Shown: positions 27,002 to 35,988 of the stretch, one piece after another | How the letters are laid out: each line of letters starts with the position of its first letter | Numbering within the stretch: the stretch's first letter is position 1 | Source of the DNA: [Phormidium] sp. LEGE 05292 | Lineage (GTDB): Bacteria; Cyanobacteriota; Cyanobacteriia; Cyanobacteriales; Aerosakkonemataceae | NCBI RefSeq assembly: GCF_015207735.1 | Contig: NZ_JADEWG010000044.1 | Coordinates: 1 to 44,367 of the forward strand | Length of the DNA: 44,367 bases | Reading direction: 5' to 3' | Position numbers and translations under genes: made by a program | Notes under the pieces: model-generated | Seen by the model: the letters and a program-made list of their open reading frames with translations, nothing else | Told to the model about the DNA's origin: nothing | The model's database searches: none

Positions 27002-27556
27002 TTAAAAAGGAATATCATCCACATCTGGTGGATTTACAGGAGTCGTTGGTTTTGGTTTAGTTGTGGTAGTGACAGATGGAAGAGGTTCATCATCTACTTC
27101 GGGAATAGTGGCAGTATTTGTCGCAGAAGCAGTGGCAAAAGATCTGCCACTTGTAGTTGCTACATTGTCGGAATGATAAGAGTCTTGATTACTATTTGTC
27201 GCTTGGCTTCTGGCAGAGGTTGTTCCTGTTGTCGCCGCAGCAAAACTATCACTAGCACCTAAATAATGAACTTTTTGGGCTGTTAATTCTGCACGTTTTT
27301 CTTTGAATCCTTCTGGTTTACGTTCAAAGGTGTTCATTCCTAAACGACCTTCAATAACTATGTGTAAACCTCGGTGACAACGTTCGTGAATTTCTGTGGC
27401 TAGATTCCCCCATCCGATTACTTTTAAGTTAGCTGGAGGATCGTCAGGTTTGATACCGGGAAACTGGACTAACATCTCAGCAACGGCGAGGTTATCAGGT
27501 GTATATCGCAGTTGAGGATCTTGTACGACCTCGGCCATTAAAATGCAGCTGTTCAT
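27002..27556 (-). CDS. ssb: Single-stranded DNA-binding protein
   Basis: 184 residues. The OB fold spans about 1-105 (MNSCILMAEVVQDPQLRYT, KVIGWGNLATEI, VIEGRLGMNTFERK). A disordered Thr/Ser/Pro-rich linker leads to the acidic tip DVDDIPF, the conserved SSB tail that docks replication and repair proteins. The protein coats single-stranded DNA as a tetramer. It starts 125 bases after the end of the guanylyltransferase gene on the same strand, with a hairpin between them. Confidence 0.93.
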   Translation of the reverse strand: MNSCILMAEVVQDPQLRYTPDNLAVAEMLVQFPGIKPDDPPANLKVIGWGNLATEIHERCHRGLHIVIEGRLGMNTFERKPEGFKEKRAELTAQKVHYLGASDSFAAATTGTTSARSQATNSNQDSYHSDNVATTSGRSFATASATNTATIPEVDDEPLPSVTTTTKPKPTTPVNPPDVDDIPF

Positions 27557-27629
27557 AAATAAGTTTTGAGTGATGATTGTTGTATTTGCTTGGCATTATT
27601 TCTATTTTACAACTTTTTTGGTTGATGGG

Positions 27630-27673
27630 ATTGGTAATTGTTAATTCCCACGAACTTTTCAACAATTACCAAT
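27630..27673 (-). terminator. Hairpin between the guanylyltransferase gene and ssb
   Basis: 13-bp perfect arms ATTGGTAATTGTT / AACAATTACCAAT around an 18-base loop, just after the stop codon at 27682 of the upstream gene. There is no clean U-run after it, so it may be a processing or attenuation hairpin instead. Confidence 0.5.
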
Positions 27674-27681
27674 TATCCAAT

Positions 27682-30246
27682 TTATTGAACTGCTTGTTCT
27701 CGTTGTTCTTGGTCAACAAAGTTTTGCACTTTAAAGCGGTATTCTTTTAAAGTACGATCGACCCAAGTGCGATCGCTACTGTTCACGAAAATATGCACTA
27801 ATGGTTCGCCAGCATCGGGCAAAAGTAACACCCAACTATCATCAATTAATGAGCAAATTTTTACCCCATCTATTAATTCTAAAGAGTCGGCAGGATGAGT
27901 TTCTACTAAATAGCGCATTAATGCTCCTTTAACTGTCCAAGGGCAACGCACTGTTTGGTATTTATGGTAAACTAGCGGCAATTCTTCCCGAATTGTGCCG
28001 AGCGATCGCTCTTGAATTGTTAACATTTCAATTAATTTAGCAATGCAGAACATCGCATCAAATCCCGGATGCAATTGGGGGAAAATAAATCCCATTTCTG
28101 CTGAACCACCTAACACTACATGAGCATTAGTTTGGCAAGCTTCCATTAATGCACTCGGATTAGCTTTCGTCCGAATTACTTTACCATCATGTCGTCGCGC
28201 AATTTGTTCTACAGCACTGGAAGTATCAACCGGAACTACTACTGTTCCTCGCGGATTAGCTGTCAAAATCATATCTACCATTAACGCGGTTAGCATTTCC
28301 CCGCGAATTGGTGCACCAGTTTCATCAACTAAAATTAACTGTTCGCCATTTCCAGATACTTGTACCCCAAAATTGGCTTTTAATGCTTCTACCACATGAC
28401 CAAGTTGATGTAACAATGCTTCTCTTTCTACTGCGGAAACAGCTGTTTGATTCAGAGAAGCATTTAATACCACTGCATCACAACCAAACTTCGCTAATAA
28501 TTGGGGCAATACTGCTCCTGAAACCGCATAAACATAGTCAATGACTACTTTGGAATTACTATGGCGAATTGCTTGGGTTGTCAGGTGTTTTTCAAAACAA
28601 GTAATGTAAAGATCCATCACCTGACTTGGATAAGCCATATTGCCAATTTCATCAATTTGGGCACGGCGTAAATCTTCCTTAAAATACGCTCCTTCAATTT
28701 TCTTTTCTTGGGCTTTGGAAATGTTAATTCCTTTCAAATCTAAAAACTCAATCAAAATATGATCGGGCCGTTCGGGATGGATTCTAATATGAATACCGCC
28801 GACTACTGACAAAGTAGAAATTACTGTGCGAGTAATCGGAATAGCTGTAGCTTCCAAGTTCTGCACATGAACACCAACTGACATTAAACCCGCAATAAAG
28901 GAACGAGAAACCATGCGGGAGATGGTACGTTGATCGCGGGAAACGGCTACTTGTGACCCAGGTTTTAAGGTGGAACCGTAAGCTGCACCTAATTTGACGG
29001 CAAATTCTGGGGTAATATCAATGTTGGCTAATCCTGAAACGCCTCTTTGAGCGAATAGATTCCGGGTGGCTCTTTGACCCCAAATTAAGTTTATATTCAA
29101 GGTTGCGCCGGATTCAATTTGTTTGCTGGGCCAAACCCGAACACCTGGGTTAACTAAGCTTTCTTCTCCTACTGTGGACAGGGAACCAACCACTGCGCCT
29201 TCTAAAACTTGGGCGCGACGATCGACTCTCGTACCTCTAGCAAGTACGCAAGCACTCAGTTGCGCTTCTTCGCCGACTATTGCCCCATTCCAAATGATTG
29301 GGCGTTTTAAGTTGGCTTCTGCACCAATGGTTACTTTGTCACCAATGACGGTTCCGGCTTCTATTTGTACTCTTGGCCCAATGCGGCAGTTGTCTCCAAT
29401 TAAGACTGGTGCTTCAATTTCGGCGGTGGGGTCAATGTAGGTATTTTGTCCAATCCAAATTCCTGATTCTCCCACGTAAGGCGTTCTCGGTACTGTGGCG
29501 GAGAAGTATCGCTCCTCGTAAGCTTTTTCTAATTTAACTTTGCCACATAGTCCATCGTATTGTGCTTCGCGATAAGCGTCTAAATGACCAACATCGCACC
29601 AGTAACCTTCGGCAATATAGCCATACATTGGTATTCCTTTATCCAGTAACAAGGGAAATAAATCTTTGGAAAAGTCGCTTTCTTGGTTAGCTGGCAAAAA
29701 TTCTAAAACTTCTGGTTCTAGAATATAGATGCCTGTGTTGACTGTATCGGAAAAGATTTCACTGGTAGAGGGTTTTTCTAAAAATCGTTTTATATGTCCA
29801 TCTTCGTCTGTAATTACTACACCAAATTCGATCGGATTAGGCACGCGAGTTAGGACTATAGTAGCTTTTGATTGATGCCTTTTATGGAAGTGAATGGCGG
29901 CGGTTAAGTCGAAGTCGGTAATACAATCACCGCTGATTACTAAAAATGTTCTGTCCAAAAGTTCGGCAATATTTTTGACGCATCCTGCGGTTCCTAATGG
30001 TTGCTCTTCTTCCACAGCGTAGGTCATTTGTACGCCAAAATCACTACCATCATGAAAGTAATCGCGGATGACATCTGGTAAATAATGTAATGTGGCAATT
30101 ACTTCGGTGATGCGATGTTTTTTTAATAAGTTGATGATGTGTTCTGCGATCGGTCTATTGAGTATAGGAACCATTGGTTTGGGGAGATCGCAAGTTAGCG
30201 GTCTTAATCTTGTTCCCGATCCTCCAGCCATCAGCACTGCCCGCAT
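27682..30246 (-). CDS. Mannose-1-phosphate guanylyltransferase fused to a phosphomannomutase-like domain
   Basis: 854 residues. Residues 1-235 are a nucleotidyltransferase ([25 protein letters not shown]). Residues 255-375 form a left-handed beta-helix of hexapeptide repeats, and 390-840 a phosphohexomutase-like region. The first part should make an NDP-sugar, most likely GDP-mannose. In the mutase part the catalytic Ser loop (TASHNP in active enzymes) is replaced by a segment with [13 protein letters not shown] (about 483-495), and the metal loop DGDGDR aligns with SGNGEQ (631-636). The mutase domain is therefore probably inactive and may be structural or regulatory. AGGAGGA lies before the ATG. 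Confidence 0.88.
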   Translation of the reverse strand: MRAVLMAGGSGTRLRPLTCDLPKPMVPILNRPIAEHIINLLKKHRITEVIATLHYLPDVIRDYFHDGSDFGVQMTYAVEEEQPLGTAGCVKNIAELLDRTFLVISGDCITDFDLTAAIHFHKRHQSKATIVLTRVPNPIEFGVVITDEDGHIKRFLEKPSTSEIFSDTVNTGIYILEPEVLEFLPANQESDFSKDLFPLLLDKGIPMYGYIAEGYWCDVGHLDAYREAQYDGLCGKVKLEKAYEERYFSATVPRTPYVGESGIWIGQNTYIDPTAEIEAPVLIGDNCRIGPRVQIEAGTVIGDKVTIGAEANLKRPIIWNGAIVGEEAQLSACVLARGTRVDRRAQVLEGAVVGSLSTVGEESLVNPGVRVWPSKQIESGATLNINLIWGQRATRNLFAQRGVSGLANIDITPEFAVKLGAAYGSTLKPGSQVAVSRDQRTISRMVSRSFIAGLMSVGVHVQNLEATAIPITRTVISTLSVVGGIHIRIHPERPDHILIEFLDLKGINISKAQEKKIEGAYFKEDLRRAQIDEIGNMAYPSQVMDLYITCFEKHLTTQAIRHSNSKVVIDYVYAVSGAVLPQLLAKFGCDAVVLNASLNQTAVSAVEREALLHQLGHVVEALKANFGVQVSGNGEQLILVDETGAPIRGEMLTALMVDMILTANPRGTVVVPVDTSSAVEQIARRHDGKVIRTKANPSALMEACQTNAHVVLGGSAEMGFIFPQLHPGFDAMFCIAKLIEMLTIQERSLGTIREELPLVYHKYQTVRCPWTVKGALMRYLVETHPADSLELIDGVKICSLIDDSWVLLLPDAGEPLVHIFVNSSDRTWVDRTLKEYRFKVQNFVDQEQREQAVQ

Positions 30247-31156
30247 AAGTCCTCCTATTTTATCTTCTTAATTATTTGTTACAAATTAGGGCGGGTTGAG
30301 TGATAGTTAGGTTTCCCCACTAAAACTTTGATTCACTTTGCCCCTGATATTTCGTCTTTTGGTTATAGCGCGGTTAACCACTAGCTAAAGTAGTTATTTG
30401 TAATTGTACAATTTTCCTGGTGACAGCTAATACCTGAGACTGCGATACCTATTTTTATTAAACAGGTAATACATAATTTTATTTACCTATCTTGGGATGT
30501 TGATTACTAACTCTTAAGATACATTTAATGAGACTGGGGTATCAGCAAACCAATCTTAAATTTGTTCAGTAATTACATTTGGACTGTTAGATAAGCTTAA
30601 GTACTTTTGTCGGAGTTGGTTCAACTACGCTCAAGTATTTTTGCTCATGACTAACAAATTATGAAAATCACCTCTCTGTCTAGTTCTCAATTTTGGGCAG
30701 ATACCTTTTTATAATCTTTCAACACAAATATCACTAAATTTTAGGTTAGATGCTGAGCTTGGCTTGGCATTTCTAACTAAAAGAAGTTTTCCGTTGCAAT
30801 TCTAAGTTACAGCTACGTCGCAATCTTTATTATCTCTCTGATTTTTGGACAAAGAGTTTTTGTTAAACATTTTTTAGCAAATTAGTTAATTCACCACAAT
30901 TCTCATTTAATAATTGATTGATTATGCTGTCTTCAAAAACAAAATTTAGAGTTATCCTAAATATACTTGCTGTACATCTGCCAAAAATTTGGGAGAGAGT
31001 GCAGCAAAAATTTATTTAATTAGCTACATTTTATTTAAAGGCTGTGTTCTGATTATATCAAATTCGTCAGCCAAATATTTTATCTGCTATTCTGGGTAAA
31101 GAATGCTACTTTCAGATGCAGAAATTAAGATATAAGTAGGGACGTTAGGAGATTTT
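30247..31156. other. 900-base non-coding region
   Basis: Divergent spacer between the guanylyltransferase gene and a small membrane protein gene. It is AT-rich, has stops in all frames and shows no tRNA or known riboswitch that I can recognise. It lacks the short tandem repeats that fill most other gaps. Weak paired words (TAATACCTG near 30430 and CAGGTAATAC near 30464) are visible. It may hold promoters or an unannotated small RNA. Confidence 0.45.
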
Positions 31157-31345
31157 ATGAGTAATTTAATTGTTGTAGTATTGTTGGTGGCTTACGTTGG
31201 AGGCGTTTGGAAGTTCTGGACTGGTTTTGAGAAGACTAACTTCCAACGCAGTTTGCCGACTCGCATCTCTTTAGCCTTATTATGGCCTGTGTTAATGGTG
31301 AATAAATCTTTTCGCCGCAATTTTACGAAAGCCCTTAAAGGTTAA
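31157..31345 (+). CDS. Small single-pass membrane protein
   Basis: 62 residues. One hydrophobic helix spans about 4-22 (LIVVVLLVAYVGGVW). A basic, aromatic second half (RISLALLWPVLMVNKSFRRNF) looks like an amphipathic membrane-lying helix. A TAGGAG ribosome binding site precedes the ATG. I believe related small proteins occur in other cyanobacteria, but know no function. It ends 14 bases before cobK and is probably cotranscribed with it. Confidence 0.7.
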   Translation: MSNLIVVVLLVAYVGGVWKFWTGFEKTNFQRSLPTRISLALLWPVLMVNKSFRRNFTKALKG

Positions 31346-31359
31346 TAGAGAGTTAGCTG

Positions 31360-32178
31360 TTGCAGAAGGAAACAGAAATTCAGAAACGGATCTGGTTAAT
31401 TGGCGGCACTGGAGAAAGTGCTAAGTTAGCAATAGCATTACTCCAAGTTGGGTTGCCTTTGGTAATTTCTGTAACTACTGAAAGTGCGCGATCGCTCTAT
31501 CCAAATTCCCCTTTATTGCAAGTTTGGGTAGGGCGTTTCAATTTATACCAGATCGAGCAATTTTTAACTCAACAAAATATCATTGCAGTTTTGGATGCTT
31601 CTCATCCTTATGCAGTAGAAATTTCCCAAAATGCGATCGCAGTTTGCTTGCAAAAAAATGTTCATTATTTGCGTTTTGAACGACCCAGATCGGAGGTGGG
31701 GAGATGGGGAGATGGGGAGATGGGGGGAGAATTGATTTATTTGGATAGTTTTGAGAGGTTAGTATGTGGTGATTATTTAGTAGGAGAAAGGGTACTTTTT
31801 ACTGTTGGTTATAAGGTTTTGCCTTTGTTTAGAGATTGGCATGGGCGATCGACTTTATTTGCCAGAGTTTTACCTGCTACTACTTCTATTGCAGCAGCAT
31901 TATCAGCTGGTTTTACTCAAGATAAATTATTTGCCATGCGTCCCCCAATTCCGATTAATTTAGAAAGGGAACTTTGGCAACATTGGCAAATTTCAATGGT
32001 AGTCACAAAAGCTTCCGGTGCGCCTGGTGGAGAGGATATTAAACGCCAATTAGCAGCAGAATTAGGAGTTAATTTGGTGATAATTGAACCACCTATTATC
32101 CCATATCCTCGCGTTACTAATGATTTGGGAGAAGCGATCGCATTTTGTCAGCAACACTTTGGAACTCAAAATGTTTAG
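31360..32178 (+). CDS. cobK: Precorrin-6A reductase (CobK/CbiJ)
   Basis: 272 residues from a TTG start. No ATG or GTG is available before the conserved IWLIGGTGESAKLA nucleotide-binding start, and a stop codon lies two codons upstream. CobK reduces precorrin-6A (or the cobalt form) with NADPH in corrin ring synthesis. DASHPYAVEIS and VVTKASG near the C-terminus are family blocks. At 31692-31729 a GGGGAGAT tandem repeat, elsewhere intergenic, is inserted in frame and encodes RSEVGRWGDGEMGG in a surface-loop position. No other cobalamin genes are nearby. Confidence 0.9.
   Translation: MQKETEIQKRIWLIGGTGESAKLAIALLQVGLPLVISVTTESARSLYPNSPLLQVWVGRFNLYQIEQFLTQQNIIAVLDASHPYAVEISQNAIAVCLQKNVHYLRFERPRSEVGRWGDGEMGGELIYLDSFERLVCGDYLVGERVLFTVGYKVLPLFRDWHGRSTLFARVLPATTSIAAALSAGFTQDKLFAMRPPIPINLERELWQHWQISMVVTKASGAPGGEDIKRQLAAELGVNLVIIEPPIIPYPRVTNDLGEAIAFCQQHFGTQNV
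31692..31729 (+). repeat. GGGGAGAT tandem repeat inside cobK
   Basis: Three copies of an 8-base unit GGGGAGAT plus partial units, matching intergenic repeats at 1-20 and 40126-40145. The reading frame is kept. Confidence 0.85.
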
Positions 32179-32190
32179 GATTCACAAGCA

Positions 32191-32613
32191 ATGGAAGAGT
32201 TACTCACATTAAAAGAATTGTTGTATCAGGGCAAAATATCCGAAGCTCTGCTAATAGTGGAAGAATTAGAGGAAATGAGTAAATCTGATAAACTCAACAA
32301 AATTTTTAGCTTTGGTATTATTTTATTGTTACATTTAATTAAACAATCTGCGGAGAATCGTACTACTAAATCTTGGGATACTTCGATACTTAATTCAGTT
32401 AAGCAAATTCAACGTACTAATAAGCGACATAAAGCAAAAGGCAATTATTTGACGGAAGAAGAGTTATTAGAAACACTACAAGATGCTTATGATTCAGCTT
32501 TAAGAGATGCAGCACTAGAAGCTTTTGAAGGACGTTATGAAGCTGAAGCAATTGGGGAAATGGTGAATCGAGAAGAGATTATTAAAAAGGCGATGGATTT
32601 GATTTTAGGGTGA
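32191..32613 (+). CDS. DUF29-like protein
   Basis: 140 residues, helical and charged. The middle segment with IILLLHLIKQ and the arrangement around it resemble the DUF29 family that is expanded in cyanobacteria. The family lacks a proven function. The gene starts 12 bases after cobK with AGGA upstream, so it may be cotranscribed. It is followed by a very long inverted repeat. Confidence 0.6.
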   Translation: MEELLTLKELLYQGKISEALLIVEELEEMSKSDKLNKIFSFGIILLLHLIKQSAENRTTKSWDTSILNSVKQIQRTNKRHKAKGNYLTEEELLETLQDAYDSALRDAALEAFEGRYEAEAIGEMVNREEIIKKAMDLILG

Positions 32614-32620
32614 TTAATAA

Positions 32621-32829
32621 GATTTTTTTGAACCACGTTCGCGTAGCGTGTGCGTAGCACGTAAGACACGAAGAACACGAAGGAAGAAGAAGATAATGAG
32701 GGTACTTAACCCGAATTTACTATAGTAATCCTAAATGATTTATGAAATAATTTTTATTTTTTTCCTTCCTTCGTTTCCTTCGTGTCTTACGTGCTACGCA
32801 CACGCTACGCGAACGTGGTTCAAAAAATC
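32621..32829. repeat. Long inverted repeat (about 68-bp arms), MITE-like
   Basis: Left arm about 32621-32688 and right arm about 32762-32829 are near-perfect reverse complements (few mismatches) around a 73-base centre. Outer ends read GATTTTTTTGAACCACG. The arms include CGTTCGCGTAGCGTGTGCG, also found at 21618-21646. It lies between the convergent DUF29-like and gamma-glutamyltransferase genes and could fold as a single huge hairpin. Confidence 0.88.
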
Positions 32830-32870
32830 TATTTCTTATTTTAAATAATAACCATTTTATTCTATTTTCT

Positions 32871-34472
32871 CTAAAGTGCGATCGCCATTCCATCAGCGCG
32901 AGGTTCAGAACCAGCAATAAATACATCGTTTTCGCGCAAGATAATTTGACCTTTACCAAACAAAGATGTATTTGCAGTTACCCGCACTTCATGACCTTTT
33001 ACTAACAGCAATTCGCCTATTTTTGGCGAAACACTTTCTTCTAATAATACTCTATTTCCAGCTACAAAAAACCAGCGCGGTGCATCTAAAGCTGCTTGGG
33101 GATTCATGCCATAATCCACCATATTTAATACTACTTGTAAATGCCCTTGGGGTTGCATTGGCCCTCCCATAACGCCAAATGGCCCTAAAGGTCGATCGTC
33201 TTTAGTTAAAAATCCCGGAATAATGGTATGAAAAGGGCGTTTTTCTGGGGCAATTTGGTTAGGATGTCCAGCTTCTAAGGTAAAACCTAATCCGCGATTA
33301 TGCAAAGCAATTCCGGTTTCATGAACTAATATTCCACTACCAAAACCTTCAAAATTAGATTGAATAAAGGAAACCATTAATTCCCCATCTGCTGCTGCTA
33401 AATAAACAGTTCCACCTTTAGGAAGTCCAGGTTCAGCAAGGAAAATTGGCTTATCATTAATTAAATTTCGGCGTTCAGCAGCATAATTTTTATCTAACAA
33501 ATGTTCTGCTGCAACTGTCATAAATTTGATATCAGCAACGTGACGATGAACGTCAGCAAATGCCAATTTCATCGCTTCAATTTGGAGATGATAACTCTCG
33601 ACAGATTCACGGGGATATTGAGCAATATCAAAACCTTCTAAAATATTTAATGCTATTAAAGTGGCAATTCCTTGTCCGTTGGGGGGAATTTCCCAAACAG
33701 TTAAACCCCGATAATCTGTAGAAATTGGTTCTACCCAATCTGCTAGATGACTCGCTAAATCTTCTGTGGTTAAAAACCCGCCTGTATCCGCCGCAAAATT
33801 AGCAATTTTTTGGGCTATTTCTCCATTATAAAAGCTTTCGCCGCCAGAAGTTGCGATCGTTCTCAACGTCTTTCCATGCGCCTCACTTCCCCAAATTTCC
33901 CCTGCTTTGGGTGCGCGGTTTTTGGGAAAAAAGACTTGTTTAAAATGTTCAAATTCAGGACGATTTAAAGGTAAAAATATTCTTTCTGCACGTTGCCAAG
34001 CTTGTGCAGTTACCGGAGAGACAGGAAAACCATTTTCAGCATAGCGAATAGCGGGAGAAAATAACTGTTCAAAGGGCAATTTTCCCCAACGTTCCCATAA
34101 GTTTCGCCAAGCAGAAACCGCACCGGGAACTGTTACAGGCAACCATCCATTTGAGGGAATTTCTGTTAGGTTTGTAAATGCTGCTAAAGGTAGAGATTTG
34201 GCGCTTCTTCCTGAAGCATTTAAACCGTGTAATTTGCCATCCCAAACTATAGCAAAAGCATCGGAACCTATGCCATTAGATGTGGGTTCAACTACGGTAA
34301 GTGCGATCGCCATTGCTACAGCTGCATCTACCGCATTTCCCCCAGCTAATAACATTTCTATTCCTGCTAAAGCTGCGAGGTTTTGACTTGTCGCCACTGC
34401 ACCTCGCTTTCCCATTATCACTTTTCTTTGTGATGGGTAAGGGTAGTTTGTTAAGGGTAATTCCTTGTTCAT
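32871..34472 (-). CDS. ggt: Gamma-glutamyltransferase family protein
   Basis: 533 residues, an Ntn-hydrolase of the GGT family. The N-terminal NAVDAAVAMAIALTVVEP and SNGIGSDAFAIVW blocks are typical. The self-cleavage site is at LPKGGTVYLAAADG, where the Thr becomes the nucleophile of the small subunit. The C-terminal GGPMQPQGHLQVVLNMVDYG is a hallmark. There is no signal peptide, unlike E. coli GGT, so the enzyme may be cytosolic. It would act in glutathione or other gamma-glutamyl compound turnover. Confidence 0.92.
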   Translation of the reverse strand: MNKELPLTNYPYPSQRKVIMGKRGAVATSQNLAALAGIEMLLAGGNAVDAAVAMAIALTVVEPTSNGIGSDAFAIVWDGKLHGLNASGRSAKSLPLAAFTNLTEIPSNGWLPVTVPGAVSAWRNLWERWGKLPFEQLFSPAIRYAENGFPVSPVTAQAWQRAERIFLPLNRPEFEHFKQVFFPKNRAPKAGEIWGSEAHGKTLRTIATSGGESFYNGEIAQKIANFAADTGGFLTTEDLASHLADWVEPISTDYRGLTVWEIPPNGQGIATLIALNILEGFDIAQYPRESVESYHLQIEAMKLAFADVHRHVADIKFMTVAAEHLLDKNYAAERRNLINDKPIFLAEPGLPKGGTVYLAAADGELMVSFIQSNFEGFGSGILVHETGIALHNRGLGFTLEAGHPNQIAPEKRPFHTIIPGFLTKDDRPLGPFGVMGGPMQPQGHLQVVLNMVDYGMNPQAALDAPRWFFVAGNRVLLEESVSPKIGELLLVKGHEVRVTANTSLFGKGQIILRENDVFIAGSEPRADGMAIAL

Positions 34473-34487
34473 AGTTGAGGATTTATG

Positions 34488-34525
34488 AGATTTTTTGAAC
34501 CACAGAGACGCAGAGAACGCAGAGG
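34488..34525 (+). repeat. Dispersed AGATTTTTTGAACC repeat
   Basis: It begins AGATTTTTTGAACCACAGAG, with GACGCAGAGAACGCAGAGG following. It lies upstream of the ggt gene and belongs to the same family as 26569-26607 and the ends of 32621-32829. Confidence 0.8.
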
Positions 34526-34603
34526 ATAGAAATGGAGGAGTTCACGATTCATTTAGGATTGTTAGGGTAATTAATTGTCAACTATGAACAAGAAGTTTTG
34601 GTG

Positions 34604-34909
34604 TTATTTACCGCTATAAAAGAAGGCTATTTCTTTGTCTTTTAAAGGCGCAAAACCTGCGTCAATTAGCTTTTGATTGAGTTCTTCTTGAGGAATGTGT
34701 TTTGCACCAATTCGCACAATTCGCGATCGCATTGTATTGCTAACTCCGCTACGTTGTCTACCCGCCTCCAAGGCCATAACTTGATTATAAAGATCTAATT
34801 TTTCGGCAGGAATGGGAGAACCATCAAAATCTATTCCTTTAGCAATAGCTTCATCAATTGCATCTGCACCTGTGGTGGTTTGTAGTTCTGGGGTGGTTTC
34901 TGGAGACAT
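34604..34909 (-). CDS. DUF4090-like small protein
   Basis: 101 residues, soluble and helical. The block MRSRIVRIGAKHIPQEELN followed by LIDAGFAPLKDKEIAFFY is very conserved in small cyanobacterial proteins that I associate with DUF4090. The function is unknown. It is divergent from the uvsE operon with about 125 bases between them. Confidence 0.65.
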   Translation of the reverse strand: MSPETTPELQTTTGADAIDEAIAKGIDFDGSPIPAEKLDLYNQVMALEAGRQRSGVSNTMRSRIVRIGAKHIPQEELNQKLIDAGFAPLKDKEIAFFYSGK

Positions 34910-35034
34910 GAGAAAGTAGCAATTAACAACAGGAATATTTTACCAGAATGGCGATCTCTATATTTAGGTTGATGTTTAATTTGTCTTTGTTAACACAATG
35001 TAACAAATAGAGGGTTCACCATAGGAGCAAAATT

Positions 35035-35250
35035 TTGGCAGACGAATTCAAAAAAGGCGACAAGGTAGAATGGAAGACTTCCCAAGGAAAAACTCAAGGC
35101 GAAGTAAAAGAAAAATTGACTTCACCGACAGATATTAAAAGTCATCATGTTGCTGCTTCAGAAGATAACCCAGAATACTTGGTAGAAACTGATAAATTAG
35201 GGAAAGAAGCTGCACATAAACCAGAATCTTTGCAGAAAATTGAGGAATAA
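35035..35250 (+). CDS. DUF2945 (Hva1-TUDOR-like) protein
   Basis: 71 residues from a TTG start with AGGAG nine bases upstream. FKKGDKVEWKTSQGKTQGEV is the family start, and the fold is a small SH3/TUDOR-like barrel. Members were first noted as hypervirulence-associated proteins and are found beside DUF3140 in many bacteria. A nucleic-acid or chromatin-like binding role is often supposed, not shown. First gene of an operon that ends in uvsE; the next gene starts two bases after its stop. Confidence 0.8.
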   Translation: MADEFKKGDKVEWKTSQGKTQGEVKEKLTSPTDIKSHHVAASEDNPEYLVETDKLGKEAAHKPESLQKIEE

Positions 35251-35252
35251 AA

Positions 35253-35582
35253 ATGAGTAAGGACTCGCAAGCTGTCATAGAAGAATTTCAGCAAAATGTC
35301 AATATGACGGCAAAAGAAATTGAAAGTTGGCTGAAAACAGATGAGTCAAAATCAGTTGGTAAAAAAGAAGGTAATCAAGAGTCAATTGGTCATGAGTCTG
35401 GTAGACATATTGTAGAGATTTTGCAGAAAAAAGAGGGAAATTATACAGAAGATGACCTTTCCCAAATGCAGCGAGTTGTTAGTTATATAAAACGTCATTC
35501 CGCGCAAAAACCATCAAGTGACATTGAAGATTCTCGCTGGCGATATTCGCTGATGAATTGGGGACACGATCCGTTAAAATAA
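35253..35582 (+). CDS. DUF3140 protein
   Basis: 109 residues, highly charged and helical. AVIEEFQQNVNMTAKEIESW and SYIKRHSAQKP with a C-terminal SLMNWGHDPLK are hallmarks of DUF3140, whose members are sometimes labelled DNA-binding. The ribosome binding site GAGGA lies in the end of the DUF2945 gene, so translation is coupled. The function is not known. The setting in an operon with a DNA repair nuclease supports a DNA-related role. Confidence 0.82.
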   Translation: MSKDSQAVIEEFQQNVNMTAKEIESWLKTDESKSVGKKEGNQESIGHESGRHIVEILQKKEGNYTEDDLSQMQRVVSYIKRHSAQKPSSDIEDSRWRYSLMNWGHDPLK

Positions 35583-35601
35583 GTAAGGAAATTGAACAAA
35601 A

Positions 35602-35988
35602 ATGGCAAGCGAAACTGCTGAAAAATTTATGCAAACGCTTCAGCAAATAGAGAGCAACAAGAATGTTGAACCTTTGGTTTCACTGTTTACTGAAGATGCC
35701 CAATTAAGTAATTTAGCAACTCCATCACCGCTACAAGGAAAAGATGGTGCTAGGCAATTTTGGCAAAAATATTTGTCAGTTTTTCAGCAAATTAATTCTA
35801 AATTTACCAATGTGGTAGAAAGCAATGGTTCTGCTGTGTTAGAGTGGATTTCTGAAGGTACTTTAACATCAGGTGAACCGCTAAAATATCAAGGTGTGAG
35901 TATCATAGAAACAGTAGATGGAAAGGTACAGCGTTTTCGTACCTATTATGATTCAGCTGCTTTTTTACCTCAAGGCGCGAAACAATGA
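35602..35988 (+). CDS. NTF2-like (SnoaL) protein
   Basis: 128 residues, a single NTF2-fold domain without a signal peptide (LVSLFTEDAQLSN, GARQFWQKYLSVFQQI, GEPLKYQGVSIIETVDGKV, RFRTYYD). Members bind small molecules or act as isomerases; a ligand cannot be told. It has AAGGA upstream, and its last codon overlaps the uvsE start (ATGA), so the two products are made together. Confidence 0.82.
   Translation: MASETAEKFMQTLQQIESNKNVEPLVSLFTEDAQLSNLATPSPLQGKDGARQFWQKYLSVFQQINSKFTNVVESNGSAVLEWISEGTLTSGEPLKYQGVSIIETVDGKVQRFRTYYDSAAFLPQGAKQ

Noticed and set aside
26951-27262. 103-codon ORF opposite ssb
   Set aside because: Antisense shadow of the ssb linker and tail; Arg/Cys/Ser-rich without domain features.
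30290-30360. Paired GGGCGG/CCCC words as a structured RNA
   Set aside because: Pairing is short and I cannot match it to a known riboswitch or small RNA family.
32720-32959. 79-codon ORF on the minus strand
   Set aside because: Its first part is the right arm of the long inverted repeat and its end overlaps the ggt gene in another frame; the product is low-complexity basic sequence.
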